From contig JAKOGH010000171.1 of assembly GCA_024811115.1 (NCBI GenBank), positions 1 to 17,465 of the forward strand: 17,465 nucleotides of DNA, in the 5' to 3' direction. Position numbers and translations under genes: made by a program. Below, piece after piece: positions 1 through 9,392 of this stretch. This DNA comes from Terana coerulea. Taxonomy: Eukaryota; Basidiomycota; Agaricomycetes; Polyporales; Phanerochaetaceae. The stretch's first letter is position 1. Each line of letters begins with the position of its first letter. The notes under the pieces were generated by a model that saw only the letters and a list, made by a program, of their open reading frames with translations, ran no database searches and was not told the DNA's origin.

Positions 1-807
1 CCAACGCCAAAGCGCCGAAACTGTCTGTCCCTGCCCTGATCGCACATACCAAGAAAGGCAATCCTAGTGTTCGTCAACACTCCAGAAGTTGTTCATCTGG
101 ACACGACATGGGAGTTATCAGCCGACCAGGCAATAATGCTCCGCAGCTCTTGTTCATAGATGCATGCCGCTAATGCAGATGTTGGAAACATGTGGCTCGG
201 CGTGGGGCAATCTGCCTCTCTCGCCCGCGGTGTGTGAAGGGCCTATCTTTCAGGGAAGCAGATCCCTGACCGACGCTTCTGCAAGGCACAGCACTTCTCA
301 AAATTGCGTCCAACGAAGGACGGCCTGCAATAAATGACGTGTGCCGGTTAATGCCGGGTATCATTTGCCCAAATCTGCCCATAAGTAGATCATGTTATTA
401 TTACTCACCCTTACGTTCAATAGCAATGTCTTGTTAAGAGAATCAACGCCTGTGCAAGAACAAATTTACGTCGCATTCTCCTGCACATATTTACGTGAGT
501 GTTTTGCACTGTACTTATTTTTGCATCTCGACAGAACGCCGTACTTACTAGTGCTACTACCACCATGGTGCCAAGAAGCCATAAATGCTCCCGTATGCAC
601 CAGCTTCATCACGCAGATCCTCGTGATTTTCTTCCGAAGCGATCTCACTCTAGCCGCACTGGTCCTGCGGACAGATTATTCTGCCGTTGCTTGTGGCGTA
701 CTTAGCGTCGTCAAGGCGCGGGTCGAATCCTGGAAGGTACTTTGGCGCTCGTTGATGAGCACACAATATGCAGCGCTTATTCTCTCATCCCGCCACAAAG
801 GCCCAGC
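1..807. other. No confident gene; one hydrophobic open segment
   Basis: I see no gene that can be defended here. The plus strand has a well-formed intron-like segment at about 495-539 (GTGAGT donor, CTCGACAG acceptor). It is followed by an open, strongly hydrophobic frame to about 745, with stretches such as YLLVLLPP and ITQILVIFF. The frames on either side of that intron do not join without a stop. The segment could be an exon of a degraded membrane-protein gene or a transcribed leader of the DUF202 gene that follows. No RNA gene, repeat or mobile element was recognised. Confidence 0.3.
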
Positions 808-1449
808 ATGACAGCACGTAATCACCACTTTTACCAGTACGTTCATCACCTTAGTGAACTACGTTGCGTTGCATCCTGTGAACTAAACAACTACAGTGGA
901 AAACCCTCCTATTCTTTTTACCCTCAAGATGTCAATGAGCTAGGTCAGTAATGTCACCGCTGTACCCCTATCCAATCATCCTCCATCTGAAACAGCTCGA
1001 TTACTTTGTGTCTGCAGTCGAAGTACGAGCTCGCCAGAGGACGTTCAATGGCGCATATGGACGGAGTGCTCTGGGCACCCTTGGTTATGCCCTAACGGTA
1101 TTGCGGCTCTTCGACAAGCGATTCTACAACAGTGAGTCATCGCCAACATTTCGCGTTTGTGGTCTTGCACTTTTACATCGCATCGCGTTTCCTAGTCGGA
1201 ATAGCATACACTGCTCTGTCAGTCATGCTGTTTCTCTTGGCCTTCCTGCGACAACGGCACTCGCTTCATGACTTTGCCGACAGCGCCTGGGTGCATCCGT
1301 CCATCCATGACCCCATTCGTACCGTGGGGCAGACAGGGAAACGGGTCTTCGGAAGACCATTCGTCACAGCGGGATGGATTGTCATCACCGTGACTATCGT
1401 GGTTGCGGCCGTGGAAATCGGGCTGTTAGTACTAATATTCACGGTATGA
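808..1449 (+). CDS. DUF202-like three-helix membrane protein
   Basis: Small integral membrane protein of unknown biochemical role, about 147 residues. Exons by eye: 808-836, 897-943, 1018-1131, 1196-1449. All three introns have GT-AG ends (donors GTACGT, GTCAGT, GTGAGT) and the phases agree throughout. Exon 3 encodes ARQRTFNGAYGRSALGTLG, which resembles the DUF202 core ANERTFLAWLRTAL, then a first helix ending in LRLFDKRFYN. Exon 4 starts a second helix (IGIAYTALSVMLFLLAFLR), then HDFADSAW and FGRPFVTAGWIV, then a third helix to the C-terminus, as I remember for fungal DUF202 proteins. The ATG at 808 is the first usable start. Intron 1 is a multiple of three long, so a retained form would also read through. 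The family link is inferred from motifs and topology; the N-terminal exons are the least certain part. Confidence 0.75.
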
Positions 1450-1785
1450 ACGGTATCCTCGGTCTGTCTCGATATTACCGTTTTCTTGTAAATCTTCCAG
1501 CAATGTATCAATATGTCTCGCCTGCTCATAGTAACTCTTGACTTGACAGAAGCTGCGCACAGATATCCGCGAACACTTTGCACATGGAAGATCAACGGCA
1601 GCCTTCTCCGGCTCACGTTGCCTGTGGCACACTTCGCTGTCCTGCTAAGGTTGCCGCCATGCGAATGTCCTGGCCGACCGGATCACGAAATACCGTACAA
1701 CGGATGCGGAGGAGTCGCGGAAGTCGAAGGGCGCGACTTCGTCTCGATGACTTTTTGGTTGCTGTGCATGTTCGTGTATATTCAT
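1432..1785 (-). CDS. Possible small two-exon protein, unknown function
   Basis: Not recognised. Model: ATG at 1785, exon 1 1785-1699, intron 1698-1645 (GTACGG...TTAG, 54 nt, phase 0), exon 2 1644-1432 ending in TAG, giving 99 residues. The protein would be hydrophilic and rich in K, E, R and H, with four cysteines in exon 2 (one near VCHRQ, a CAKC pair, and one in SFCQVK) and a short helical stretch (RHIDTLLEDLQENGN). Such cysteine spacing could bind zinc, but this is speculation. The stop lies inside the last exon of the DUF202 gene on the other strand, an 18-bp tail-to-tail overlap. Open frames of similar length exist on the plus strand here, so this could be chance. Confidence 0.3.
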
Positions 1786-2471
1786 ACGCAATATTTACCT
1801 AAATCTCACACGGCAGGCTGCGTATTGACAAACAATTGAATAGCCTCATTCTACTAGGTCAATGCTATCAATATCCGAGTCTGCTGACATCTGGTGAGGA
1901 ACATGGCGTACTTGCCGCTAAACCTCAATGACAAAATACTCAGAGAAAACCAGTAAATAGCTTAGGACTCCTACTATTTTCTAGATACTATCCCTAGCGA
2001 ACTGTAAATTTTCTTACTTGTTACTTAAGAACTTGAGCTTGTCACGGCATCAGGTCTCTGGTACTCACCATCTGGCATCCCAGAGCTTTAGCTACACTCA
2101 GATAGATAACAATCGAATTTAGAGAACCCCACGAGCTACGATGGAGTTGTGTAGACTGATCATGTTCAAGTTGAACGTTGAACCTTTTTGAGCATGGCTT
2201 GAGAAACGCAATGCGAGGAGCACAAAGGAACCCATCAATCGAAAGACGCCCATAATACGCTCGCGCTGCGACTGGCCTCCAAAGCGTTGACCACAACGAC
2301 CCTTACGCTCTTGCGCACGACGCATACACCCTGACTCTGGCGTTGCCAACGCTGCTCTGAGATAGTCCCAGACGCAGAGTCAAGACTGCGGACCGGAACC
2401 TTCGCAGCACAGCGCCAATCTCAGCGACGTGGTCTGTCGTGCCCACCACCTCCCAGCCTTTCCCGCTCACC
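1786..2471. other. Intergenic region upstream of the Na+/H+ exchanger
   Basis: No supported gene. The part up to about 2040 is AT-rich with many stops in all frames. From about 2300 the composition becomes GC-richer and merges into the presumed leader of the exchanger, whose ATG at 2472 sits in a good context (cacc before ATG). A short minus-strand frame (about 2251-2119) opens with a signal-peptide-like run (MGSFVLLALRFSSHA) and ends after roughly 45 residues. I treat it as chance. Confidence 0.4.
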
Positions 2472-4838
2472 ATGTCATCTTGGGACCCTACGCCAGTGGT
2501 GCTGCAGGCACCGCCGTCGCCGTCAACGACACCCATCGCCGAAGAAGAAGAATACTACTCGTCATGGTCGCTCTTCCTCGTCTGCATGCTACTCATCCTG
2601 TCTCTGTTCACCTCCTATTACCTCCAAATCAAGCGGATAAAGCTCCTGCATGAAACACTCGTGGCCATATTCGCGGGGATGTTTGTTGGATTAGTCGTGA
2701 GGCTTGCACCGGGGACAATGATACGTGAAATGCTGGTGAGTTGGAAGCCTGGTATGTTGCTCATGCTCATGCTCTGCCTCTGTCGCCCAGTGCGGGAGCT
2801 ATACTAACACCTTGTGTATTAGACGTTCAAGCACACCCTCTTCTTCAATTTGCTGTTACCGCCAATCATTCTTAACTCTGGATATGAGCTCAAACAAGTG
2901 CGTGGAATACTGTCAGCTCTGAGTCTCATTACGCGTATAACTGAACGTGCACCACAGGAGAACTTCTTCCGCAACTTTGGCTCGATTCTAACATTTGCCT
3001 TCTTGGGAACAACAATATCAGCAGTAGGAGTCGGGTGCGTGTACGGATAGACGCATTGCATGCCATACTTACCACCTGCAGCGCAGAGTGCTCGTATACA
3101 TCTACTCGTTCCTCGGTCTCGAATCTCTTGAGCTTTCCCTCATAGAATGCCTGACCTTCGGCTCCACACTCTCTGCTACCGACCCAGTAACCATCTTGGC
3201 GATCTTCAACCAGTACAAGGTCGACCCGAAGCTGTACACCATCATCTTTGGAGAGAGCTTATTGAACGATGCAGTCAGTATCGTCATGTACGAGTAAGTA
3301 CACAGCCTCAAGAGTGACTGCGGAGTATCTGCTCACACTCCATACAGAACACTGTCGCAATTCCATGGGAGCGAGATTTACGTCTCATCTATATTCCACG
3401 GGATAGGCATCTTCTTGCTTTCCTTCAGCGTATCTATGGCCCTGGGTGTCGCATTTGGCCTTGCCATGTCCCTCATCTTGAAACACTCCGCTCTCGCGCA
3501 ATACCCTGGCATCGAATCATGCCTCGTCGCACTCTCCGCCTACACTTGCTATTTCTTCTCAAACGGTCTCTCCATGTCTGGCATTGTATCGTTGCTATTC
3601 TGTGGCATTACCTTGAAGCACTACGCCTACCACACAATGTCGCGGCGGACACAGCGCACGACAAAGTACATCTTCGCCACGCTTGCGCAGCTCTCGGAGA
3701 ACTTCATCTTCATCTATCTTGGTCTGTCGCTGTTCACCAGCCCGCCATCGTCGACGAAAGTTACCAACTACTTCAAGCCGCTGTTCGTAATTATCACTAC
3801 CGTCGCTGTCATCTTCACGCGCTATGTGGCGGTGTTCCCCCTTTCAGAAGCGATCAACCTATTCCAAAAACATGCCCGAGGACAGCGCAGCGAGGAAATC
3901 CCCATTCATACCAGATGATGTTATTCTGGGCAGGTCTTCGTGGTGCAGTCGGCGTCGCCCTCGCGGCCGGCTTCAAAGGCGACAATGCGCAAACGCTCCG
4001 CACAACCGTCCTCGTGGTCGTCGTGCTCAGTGTCGTCATGTTCGGAGGGACCACTGCTTACATGCTCGAGGTGCTCGGCATCCGCACAGGTGTGGAAGAC
4101 GACGCAGCAAGTAGCAGCGACGAAGAAGGGCCCCGGACGGGCTGGTACAGTGGAAACGGCAGACGCCGCAGCCGCTGGACCGGATACACCGACGAAGACG
4201 AAGGCTACATGGCGTCGCAGCAGGCCGCGGCGCTGGGCCGAGGACGCGGGAGCGTCGGGTTCCACTACGGCAACGCCGCGCCCACCGCATACAATCACCA
4301 CGCGCAGACGCCAAGCTCGCCGCTCAACACCAACACCATCTTCTCCGCCGCGTCGTCCGACTACGAGTCCGACGTCGAGGTGCTGCCGCTCGCGCCGACC
4401 GTGGCGGGCGACGTCCCGTCCCCGGGCGGGAAGCGCGCGTCGGGCTCGCGCGGGGCGGGCGGCGATGGCGCGTCGGGCGCGGCGCCCGAGGACGGCAAGT
4501 GGTTCCAGGCGCTCGACGAACGGTACCTGCTCCCGCTGTTCTCGAACGCGACCGCGAGCCGCACGTTCCACGCGCGCAAGGCGCGGCGCGCGTCGGGGCT
4601 CGGCACGCCCGGCGGCAGCCGCTTCGCGACGCCCGCGGAGTCGGACGAGGAGGACCTCGAGGAGGGCGGCGCGGAGGTCGATCTGACGGCGGTCCCACCC
4701 CGCCCGGCGCGGTCTTCGCCTGGGGATGACGCGCGCGAGATACTGCGGCCGGGGACGGATGAAAGCCGGATTGAGAGGGGTTTGTCGAGTCCGATGTTGA
4801 GGCGGGATAGCGAAGGCCAGAACCGCGGGGTGCTGTAG
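2472..4838 (+). CDS. NHX1: Organellar Na+(K+)/H+ exchanger, NHE/CPA1 family
   Basis: Exchanges Na+ or K+ for protons, most likely on endosomal/prevacuolar membranes like yeast Nhx1 and animal NHE6/9. Exons: 2472-2735, 2823-2897, 2958-3034, 3087-3293, 3348 to the end; introns 52-87 nt. Family marks: [11 protein letters not shown] (residues ~95-105, the amiloride-site motif), SATDPVT (~168-174), [10 protein letters not shown] (~193-202, with the Asn-Asp pair of the ion site), then [14 protein letters not shown] and [16 protein letters not shown]. There are about 11-12 membrane segments, followed by a cytosolic tail of about 260 residues, Ser/Gly/Arg/acid-rich and probably disordered, in very GC-rich DNA. 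Conserved sequence continues across 3900 only if one base is added to CCCC at 3900-3903; repaired length is about 704 residues, near the family norm. A splice of 3826-3914 would also restore frame but would delete about 30 conserved residues. Confidence 0.92.
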
Positions 4839-5067
4839 CAGGGACTTTTCATGTATTAGACTTACAGTAACTTACTGCTCGCCGTTTTGACGGTAAAAAT
4901 ACTCTCTTGGTCTACTTCTTGTAATATGTTTGCGATGCCCATTGCTCTAAGCTGATTCTGAACTGTCGTCATGGTCTGCAGTCGCTGGAGCGGTGGATAT
5001 ATGGCCTAATTACTCAATATATAGTAATACCCTAAGCATGGGGAATAGGTGTAGCGAGAGTAGGGCT

Positions 5068-6583
5068 CTACCGCCTGCTACGCGCCGCCTTCCTTTGCGC
5101 CTTTACCTTTGCCATCTCCTCCTCAGTCTTGTTCTTCCACCACTTCTTCGCGAAGGCCAGAGACTCAGCCATGGAGGCAGTCTTGGCGTTGGGGTTCGCA
5201 TGCTGGAGCGGCAGGCCAATTGCGGCTCTCACGGCGGGGATGCGGAACGCCAAGCTCTGCGCGGACATCGCAACGATCCCGGTCAGGATGTGCACGACCA
5301 CACCCTGGCAATGTGCACATAAGTCAACGCGCTGCTCACGGGCGTTTCAAGTGACGTACCGCGGGCATGTTAATCATGAATGCAAGGCCTATGGTGGACA
5401 TCACACGGAAGGCATTGATCATGTGAGGCACGCTCGGGCTGGCGGCCATGTCTCGGAGACCGACCTGCATCGCCACGGGTTAGAAGAAAAAACACAAGTC
5501 TTAAAGATAATGCGGCATACCGTCAGCGCATAATTCATGCCAATGGTCGCCACTATCGGTAGGATGTAGGTCGGGTCTGGGATGGTGAGGTCGGGGAAGT
5601 AGCTCACACCACTGTGCTTGAGCTGCTCGAGCGGGAAGTCGCACAGCTTCTTCACGCCAAAGAACATGCCGAGCGTGACGGGCAGCTGCACGAGCGGGAC
5701 GGCGATCATGCCGCCCATCGACACGCCCATCTTCTGGTACAGCAGCTGCTGCTTCATGATCGCGCGCTGCATCTGCGCGGCGTCGCCCGACGCGCGCGCC
5801 TTGCCGATCTCCGCGCGCAGCTGCTCGAACGCGGGCTGGTGCGGCGCCATGCGCGCCGAGTTGCGCAGGCCGCGCACCGCGAAGGGCAGGATGAGCAGCC
5901 GGGAGGCGAGCGTCGCGCCGACGATCGTCCAGAACCACGGCAGGCCCGTCGTGACGTGCAGGGTCTCCATGCCCCACTGCGCCAGGCCGGCCGGCGTCCA
6001 GCTCGCGAAGCCGAGGGCAGCGAGGTCGCCGTACTGCATTGGGACTTGTGCTAATGTGTCCAGTGGCGTACTTGATAGTGATGTAGCAGTCACATCTTGG
6101 GCAAGATCCGCGGGCCCAGTGCCAGTGACAGGTGCACCTTCCAGAGCACTTGTAGACTCTATGAGCGTCGCTGTCTCCGCGGGTGGCTGCTCGGGAATAG
6201 CTGGAACATCCAGTGCATTTTGGGTAGTAGGCGTTGATTCCGAAGGCACGGGCGCGGGCAGCTCCGGGGTCGCGCCTTTTGAAGAGGACCACCAGTAGCT
6301 ACGGGAGCTCCCCGGGAGAGTGTATAGAGGTTTCGCGGAGGCGAGCGGGCCTGCACGCTATATTACGGTCAGTTCTGGCATGCAGAAAGTTGATACTACT
6401 CACCTGCAGCCCTCCGAGCGAAAGCGACCTGACCTGCGAGCTGGACGCGAAATGACGGGGTAGCCTGCGAAAATGCTGTAACTTCACCACCCAAAGCGTT
6501 CGCGCACGCCAGGAGACTCACCTGGACCCGGCTTTCAAGACACCCGCCCTACCACCAGCACAGTGCACTCCTCGCAGGATCAT
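5068..6583 (-). CDS. OXA1: Mitochondrial inner-membrane insertase Oxa1
   Basis: Inserts mitochondrially made and imported proteins, such as respiratory-chain and ATP-synthase subunits, into the inner membrane from the matrix side. Exons: 6583-6522, 6464-6404, 6357-5521, 5464-5360, 5304-5068; introns 46-57 nt, all GT-AG with agreeing phases; 433 residues and no frame break. The start at 6583 needs an intron (6521-6465); it yields an Arg/Ser-rich presequence with no acidic residue in its first 40 residues (MILRGVHC...SRLPRHFASSS), typical of matrix import. A low-complexity Pro/Thr/Ser linker follows to about residue 150. The YidC/Oxa1 core starts at GLPWFWTIVGATLASRLLIL (~179), has an Arg/Lys/Gln-rich helical matrix hairpin (~205-253), PLVQLPVTLGMFFG (~262), YILPIVATIGMNYAL (~305) and FMINMPAGVVVHILTG. 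The C-terminus is basic and likely coiled (KKWWKNKTEEEMAKVKAQRK), as in the ribosome-binding tail of Oxa1. Confidence 0.95.
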
Positions 6584-7006
6584 TTTGGGGGAGACGTGGA
6601 GGTGGAAGTTGAGTGGATGGACGTGCTCGTCAACTCCGAGACAGCTTGCAGACGCCCCAAATCCGGAAGAGAATGCGAGAGCGCTCGGCGACTGAAGGCA
6701 GCGGAGCGCCCGTAGCTGCATCCGAGCTTTCCGCTTGCAATTGCGATGCATGCGGCTCAGCCTGCCAAAACCTACCAAAGGGCTCGCCTCGTGAGTAGTG
6801 ATTTTGTTGTATTTTGCAACGTATCTACCGATACGATGAACTAACACGTTTTATATACATGGGTAGATGCGTTAGGTCAGAATTCACAAAGAATTAATTA
6901 TACATTGCGCCGTAGAGAGCTGTCGTTACTGAGGATTTCAATACAAGTTGGGAACATGTATACAAAGTGACCCAAGATTAAACAGAGATTGCTATTCCCT
7001 CAAACA
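6584..7006. other. Intergenic; presumed OXA1 promoter and gene A 3' end
   Basis: About 420 bp between the start of OXA1 and the stop of gene A, both on the minus strand. The half next to OXA1 is GC-richer and has short open frames on both strands with no family features. The half next to gene A (about 6840-7000) is AT-rich, as expected for a 3' untranslated region and terminator. I found no clear TATA box, repeat or RNA gene. Confidence 0.4.
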
Positions 7007-7538
7007 TTATGAGTGGTATCCGTCGACATAAGAGTCCACTTCTGGACGCTGAGACTCCAGGCTCGCTCTGACAGCCTCCTGGTACTTCGGCAGCCGCTCG
7101 CCCTCAGCATACGGAGGCAGTATGCTACCCGATCTGCTCAGCCCCAGAAGGCCACTTGCCATGTCGCCAGCTTCCTCCACATCGTACATTCTCTCCCCAC
7201 CGAAGTGGGCAGTTTGCGGCCGAGCGAGGCGGATTGGAGGACCGTACGCAGAGGCCCGGATCGCGTCCGGCGAGAGCGCAGCGGGGGCTTGAAAACCTTG
7301 CACCTGCGAACCGCGTTCCTAGTAGATGCACAACGGCGTGTCGAGTCCCGCGGTCAGTCAGCGTGGGGCGGTGTAGTTGAGAGGGGTGCGACGTACCAAA
7401 AAGCCAGAGCGAACATGCCGGCTAGTATTACGCATGGGATGATGAAGATCGTCATGGCGAGTGTATTCTATACAAGAGCTTGTTGTGAGACAGACCGTAC
7501 ATGATGATCCATACAACAAAGTATCATACCTCACTCAT
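7007..7538 (-). CDS. LPxY-tail single-pass membrane protein A
   Basis: Smallest member of the local tandem family; function unknown. Exons: 7538-7530 (ATGAGTGAG only), 7467-7397, 7318-7007; introns 62 and 78 nt, phases 0 and 2, as in B and C. Exon 2 encodes the helix (TIFIIPCVILAGMFALAF). Exon 3 begins with a basic stop-transfer stretch (NAVRRCKVFKPP) and should run into a tail of about 95 residues ending ILPPYAEGERLPKYQEAV plus a short extension. The basic stretch and the tail lie in different frames; one base added to the run of five at 7283-7287 joins them, giving about 130 residues. PPxY and LPxY are known ligands of WW domains in Nedd4/Rsp5-type ubiquitin ligases, so an adaptor role is a reasonable guess. 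The ectodomain is nearly absent; a 56-codon frame upstream (ATG near 7740) might supply more 5' exon, but I could not join it. Confidence 0.6.
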
Positions 7539-8128
7539 CTCCGCGTTCCAGCAACGCGATTAATTTGGGCAACAGCTAGGCGCCAAAGGCTTCGAATGTA
7601 CGTTAGCCTGGAACAAGGGCCAGCATCGTAAATCTTGCCTTGGACAGTTCGGATGGGTTACGACGAGAGAGTCGCAAAGTGCAGCCAGCGTAAGTGGGCT
7701 CACGATAAGACGTCGTTGTATCCGGGGCGTCACAGTCATTCTGCGCGGTCTATAAGCTGCGTCAGCAGGTACTCCCGAACGCTAACCACTGGTTCGCACA
7801 CCTAAGTTGGACTCGAGTGCGCAGCTCGCCTCCTCGGGCGTCTGTTTGCTCCTCTAGCCAGGAGTGAAGTCACTGAGTAGGTCATATTGTATGACGCCGG
7901 CACTGCAGAATATTTTGAGGTTTGTACGCCGATGTAGCACGCATCGTAACATCTCACTAATCCGCGCGGTACCGCAGTGGAAGAGTAATCACATTTGTTC
8001 CCAAGTATACATCGTGTATATCATACAACACACCTAAGTCACAATCAGAAACCCCACAAACCACCGATTGCCTCCCGTACGCACCAACAGCCACTCACAA
8101 ATCTACCCAAGTCAACCTATCGCGACCC
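7539..8128. other. Intergenic region between tandem genes A and B
   Basis: About 590 bp. On the minus strand an ATG near 7740 opens a 56-codon frame containing a GTGAGC donor-like site; it could be a missing first exon of gene A or part of its leader. A possible TATA-like element lies just upstream of it (cttatag on the minus strand, about 7750). The part from about 7900 to 8128 is AC-rich on the plus strand and without a minus-strand gene, fitting the 3' flank of gene B. Confidence 0.35.
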
Positions 8129-8855
8129 TCACAACTTCCGCCCAGCTCCAGGCGGGTCCAACTCATACCGCGGCAAGCCGTCCTTCTCGTCGTACGCCGG
8201 CAGCGACGCGCCGCGGCTATGCGTCTGCCCCTCCTTCTCGCTCTTCTCCTCTTCATGCGCCCCGCCTTGTTTTCCCTCTTCCGCAACATCTTCCTCTGCG
8301 GGAGCGTGACAAACGGTGAACTTGCCGCCCAGGTCCGGCAGGTCGATCGTGTATGCGGACGACGGCGCCGGCGGGGCGACAGGCTCGAGCACGACGGCGT
8401 TCGAGACGCGGACGTGCACCACGAGCGCGCGCATGTTGCGCGTTCGCTTGGGCCGTCTGAGCGTGCCTCGGCATTCCGCTGTGTCTTCTGACCCAGCGGA
8501 TTCCGAGGGCGGCGAGGACGCGGTGCGCACGGGCTGCAGGCAGCCCGTCCAGGGTATGCCCATAACTCGCAGGTACAGCAGCCTATAAAACAAGCGTGAG
8601 TGAGGATGGAAGGAAGGCTGGGAGAAAGAGGGACAGACCGACATAAGAAGGGCGCGATAATGAGCGCGCCGACGACGACGAGTATAACAACTGGGACGAT
8701 GCTCTACGAGAGTTTCGTCAGCTGTATACGTGAATGTGATGTTTAGTGGAACGTACCGAACGAAAGCTGGACTCGGACCGTGGCGCAATGGGTGGCAGTG
8801 TTGGGACAGGAAGAGCGATATCAGACACTGGGCTCGGGAACGGTTGGACGATCAT
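8129..8855 (-). CDS. LPxY-tail single-pass membrane protein B
   Basis: Best-preserved member of the tandem family; function unknown. Exons: 8855-8757, 8703-8639, 8582-8129; introns 53 and 56 nt, phases 0 and 2; 205 residues without a frame break from the ATG at 8855. The N-terminal 33 residues are Pro/Ser-rich and probably outside or lumenal. Residues ~34-54 form one helix (SIVPVVILVVVGALIIAPFLC), followed by RLLYLR as a positive-inside anchor. The cytoplasmic tail of about 150 residues includes a Lys/Glu-rich charged segment (EEGKQGGAHEEEKSEKEGQ) and closes with LPAYDEKDGLPRYEL. Exon 2 is 65 nt, exactly as in C. Similar paired LP.Y tails occur, as I recall, in many unnamed Agaricomycete proteins; no family name is claimed. 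The frame is also open upstream of 8855 (AEDDLYTRM), so the start may be internal; see the segment at 8852-9249. Confidence 0.7.
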
Positions 8856-9249
8856 CCTGGTGTACAGGTCGTCTTCAGCCGTCCGCCACGCAGCGTTTCC
8901 GTGACCAGGTAGTTGTGCGTGAGCTGCACCGCAATGCAGATCCAGAGGTGGGGCACAGCAAGGAGCCAGGCGACCTCTAGGGATTTGTACATCCTCCCAA
9001 GTGATACTCAGCTCGATAGAGTGCGATGCCCAGCACTGCCCCGTCCTACAAACAGCGTTAGTATCACGAGCCAACCGCAACTCTAACCTCTGACATCTTC
9101 TTCTTGATTGATTCCAAGATGGCTTGCTGGTTTAGTGAGAACGAAGTCCTATCCAGCAGTGTTGCAGAGCTTGAAGCGGCTTCGACTGGCCTCACACGGC
9201 GGAATGTAGCAAGAGAGTCGCAGCGTCCTGTATTAGAAGACATGTCCAT
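8852..9249 (-). CDS. Upstream coding segment; separate gene or 5' part of B
   Basis: Not recognised. Exon 1 (9249-9088) starts at an ATG in excellent context (acaccATGG) and encodes 54 hydrophilic residues ending in a helical stretch (AILESIKKKMSE). The intron 9087-9046 is only 42 nt but has a textbook branch point (TGATACTAAC) and TTTGTAG acceptor. Exon 2 opens with DGAVLGIALYRAEYHLG and hits a stop shortly after. If one base is added to CCC at 8996-8998 it continues into MYKSLEVAWLLAVPHLWIC and on to TGA at 8852-8854. That TGA overlaps the ATG of B by two bases. One further missing base near GGCGG would fuse the segment to B in frame. So this may be the true N-terminal half of B (about 310 residues in total), with an extra hydrophobic segment. 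Exon 1 and its intron are the firmest part. Confidence 0.45.
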
Positions 9250-9392
9250 GGTGTACAATAGGATATCGTGTCTAGATCGGTGGGTATATGCGCACTATAC
9301 ATCTGATATCTGAACATCAGCGATAGGCGCGACGGCTGCTGGAATGTACAGAGCTCACTATACAATAAATCACGCAGATTGTCCGAGTCTCG

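Noticed and set aside
1266..1616. Minus-strand ORF of 116 aa
   Set aside because: Mostly antisense of the last DUF202 exon, which has clear membrane-protein features on the other strand.
3896..3904. Programmed -1 ribosomal frameshift signal in the exchanger
   Set aside because: The heptamer does not fit X-XXY-YYZ, no obvious downstream stem-loop was seen, and the same defect type recurs in unrelated genes.
3921..4571. Minus-strand ORF of 216 aa, rich in Arg and Ala
   Set aside because: Antisense of the exchanger's GC-rich tail; low complexity and no domain.
3519..4838. A single 439-aa ORF starting at 3519
   Set aside because: Its first 125 residues are the wrong frame of the exchanger's exon 5; only the part from 3903 onward is real coding sequence.
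5618..6298. Long plus-strand ORF (226 aa) opposite OXA1
   Set aside because: It is the antisense shadow of the large OXA1 exon, produced by GC-rich third positions; no family features.
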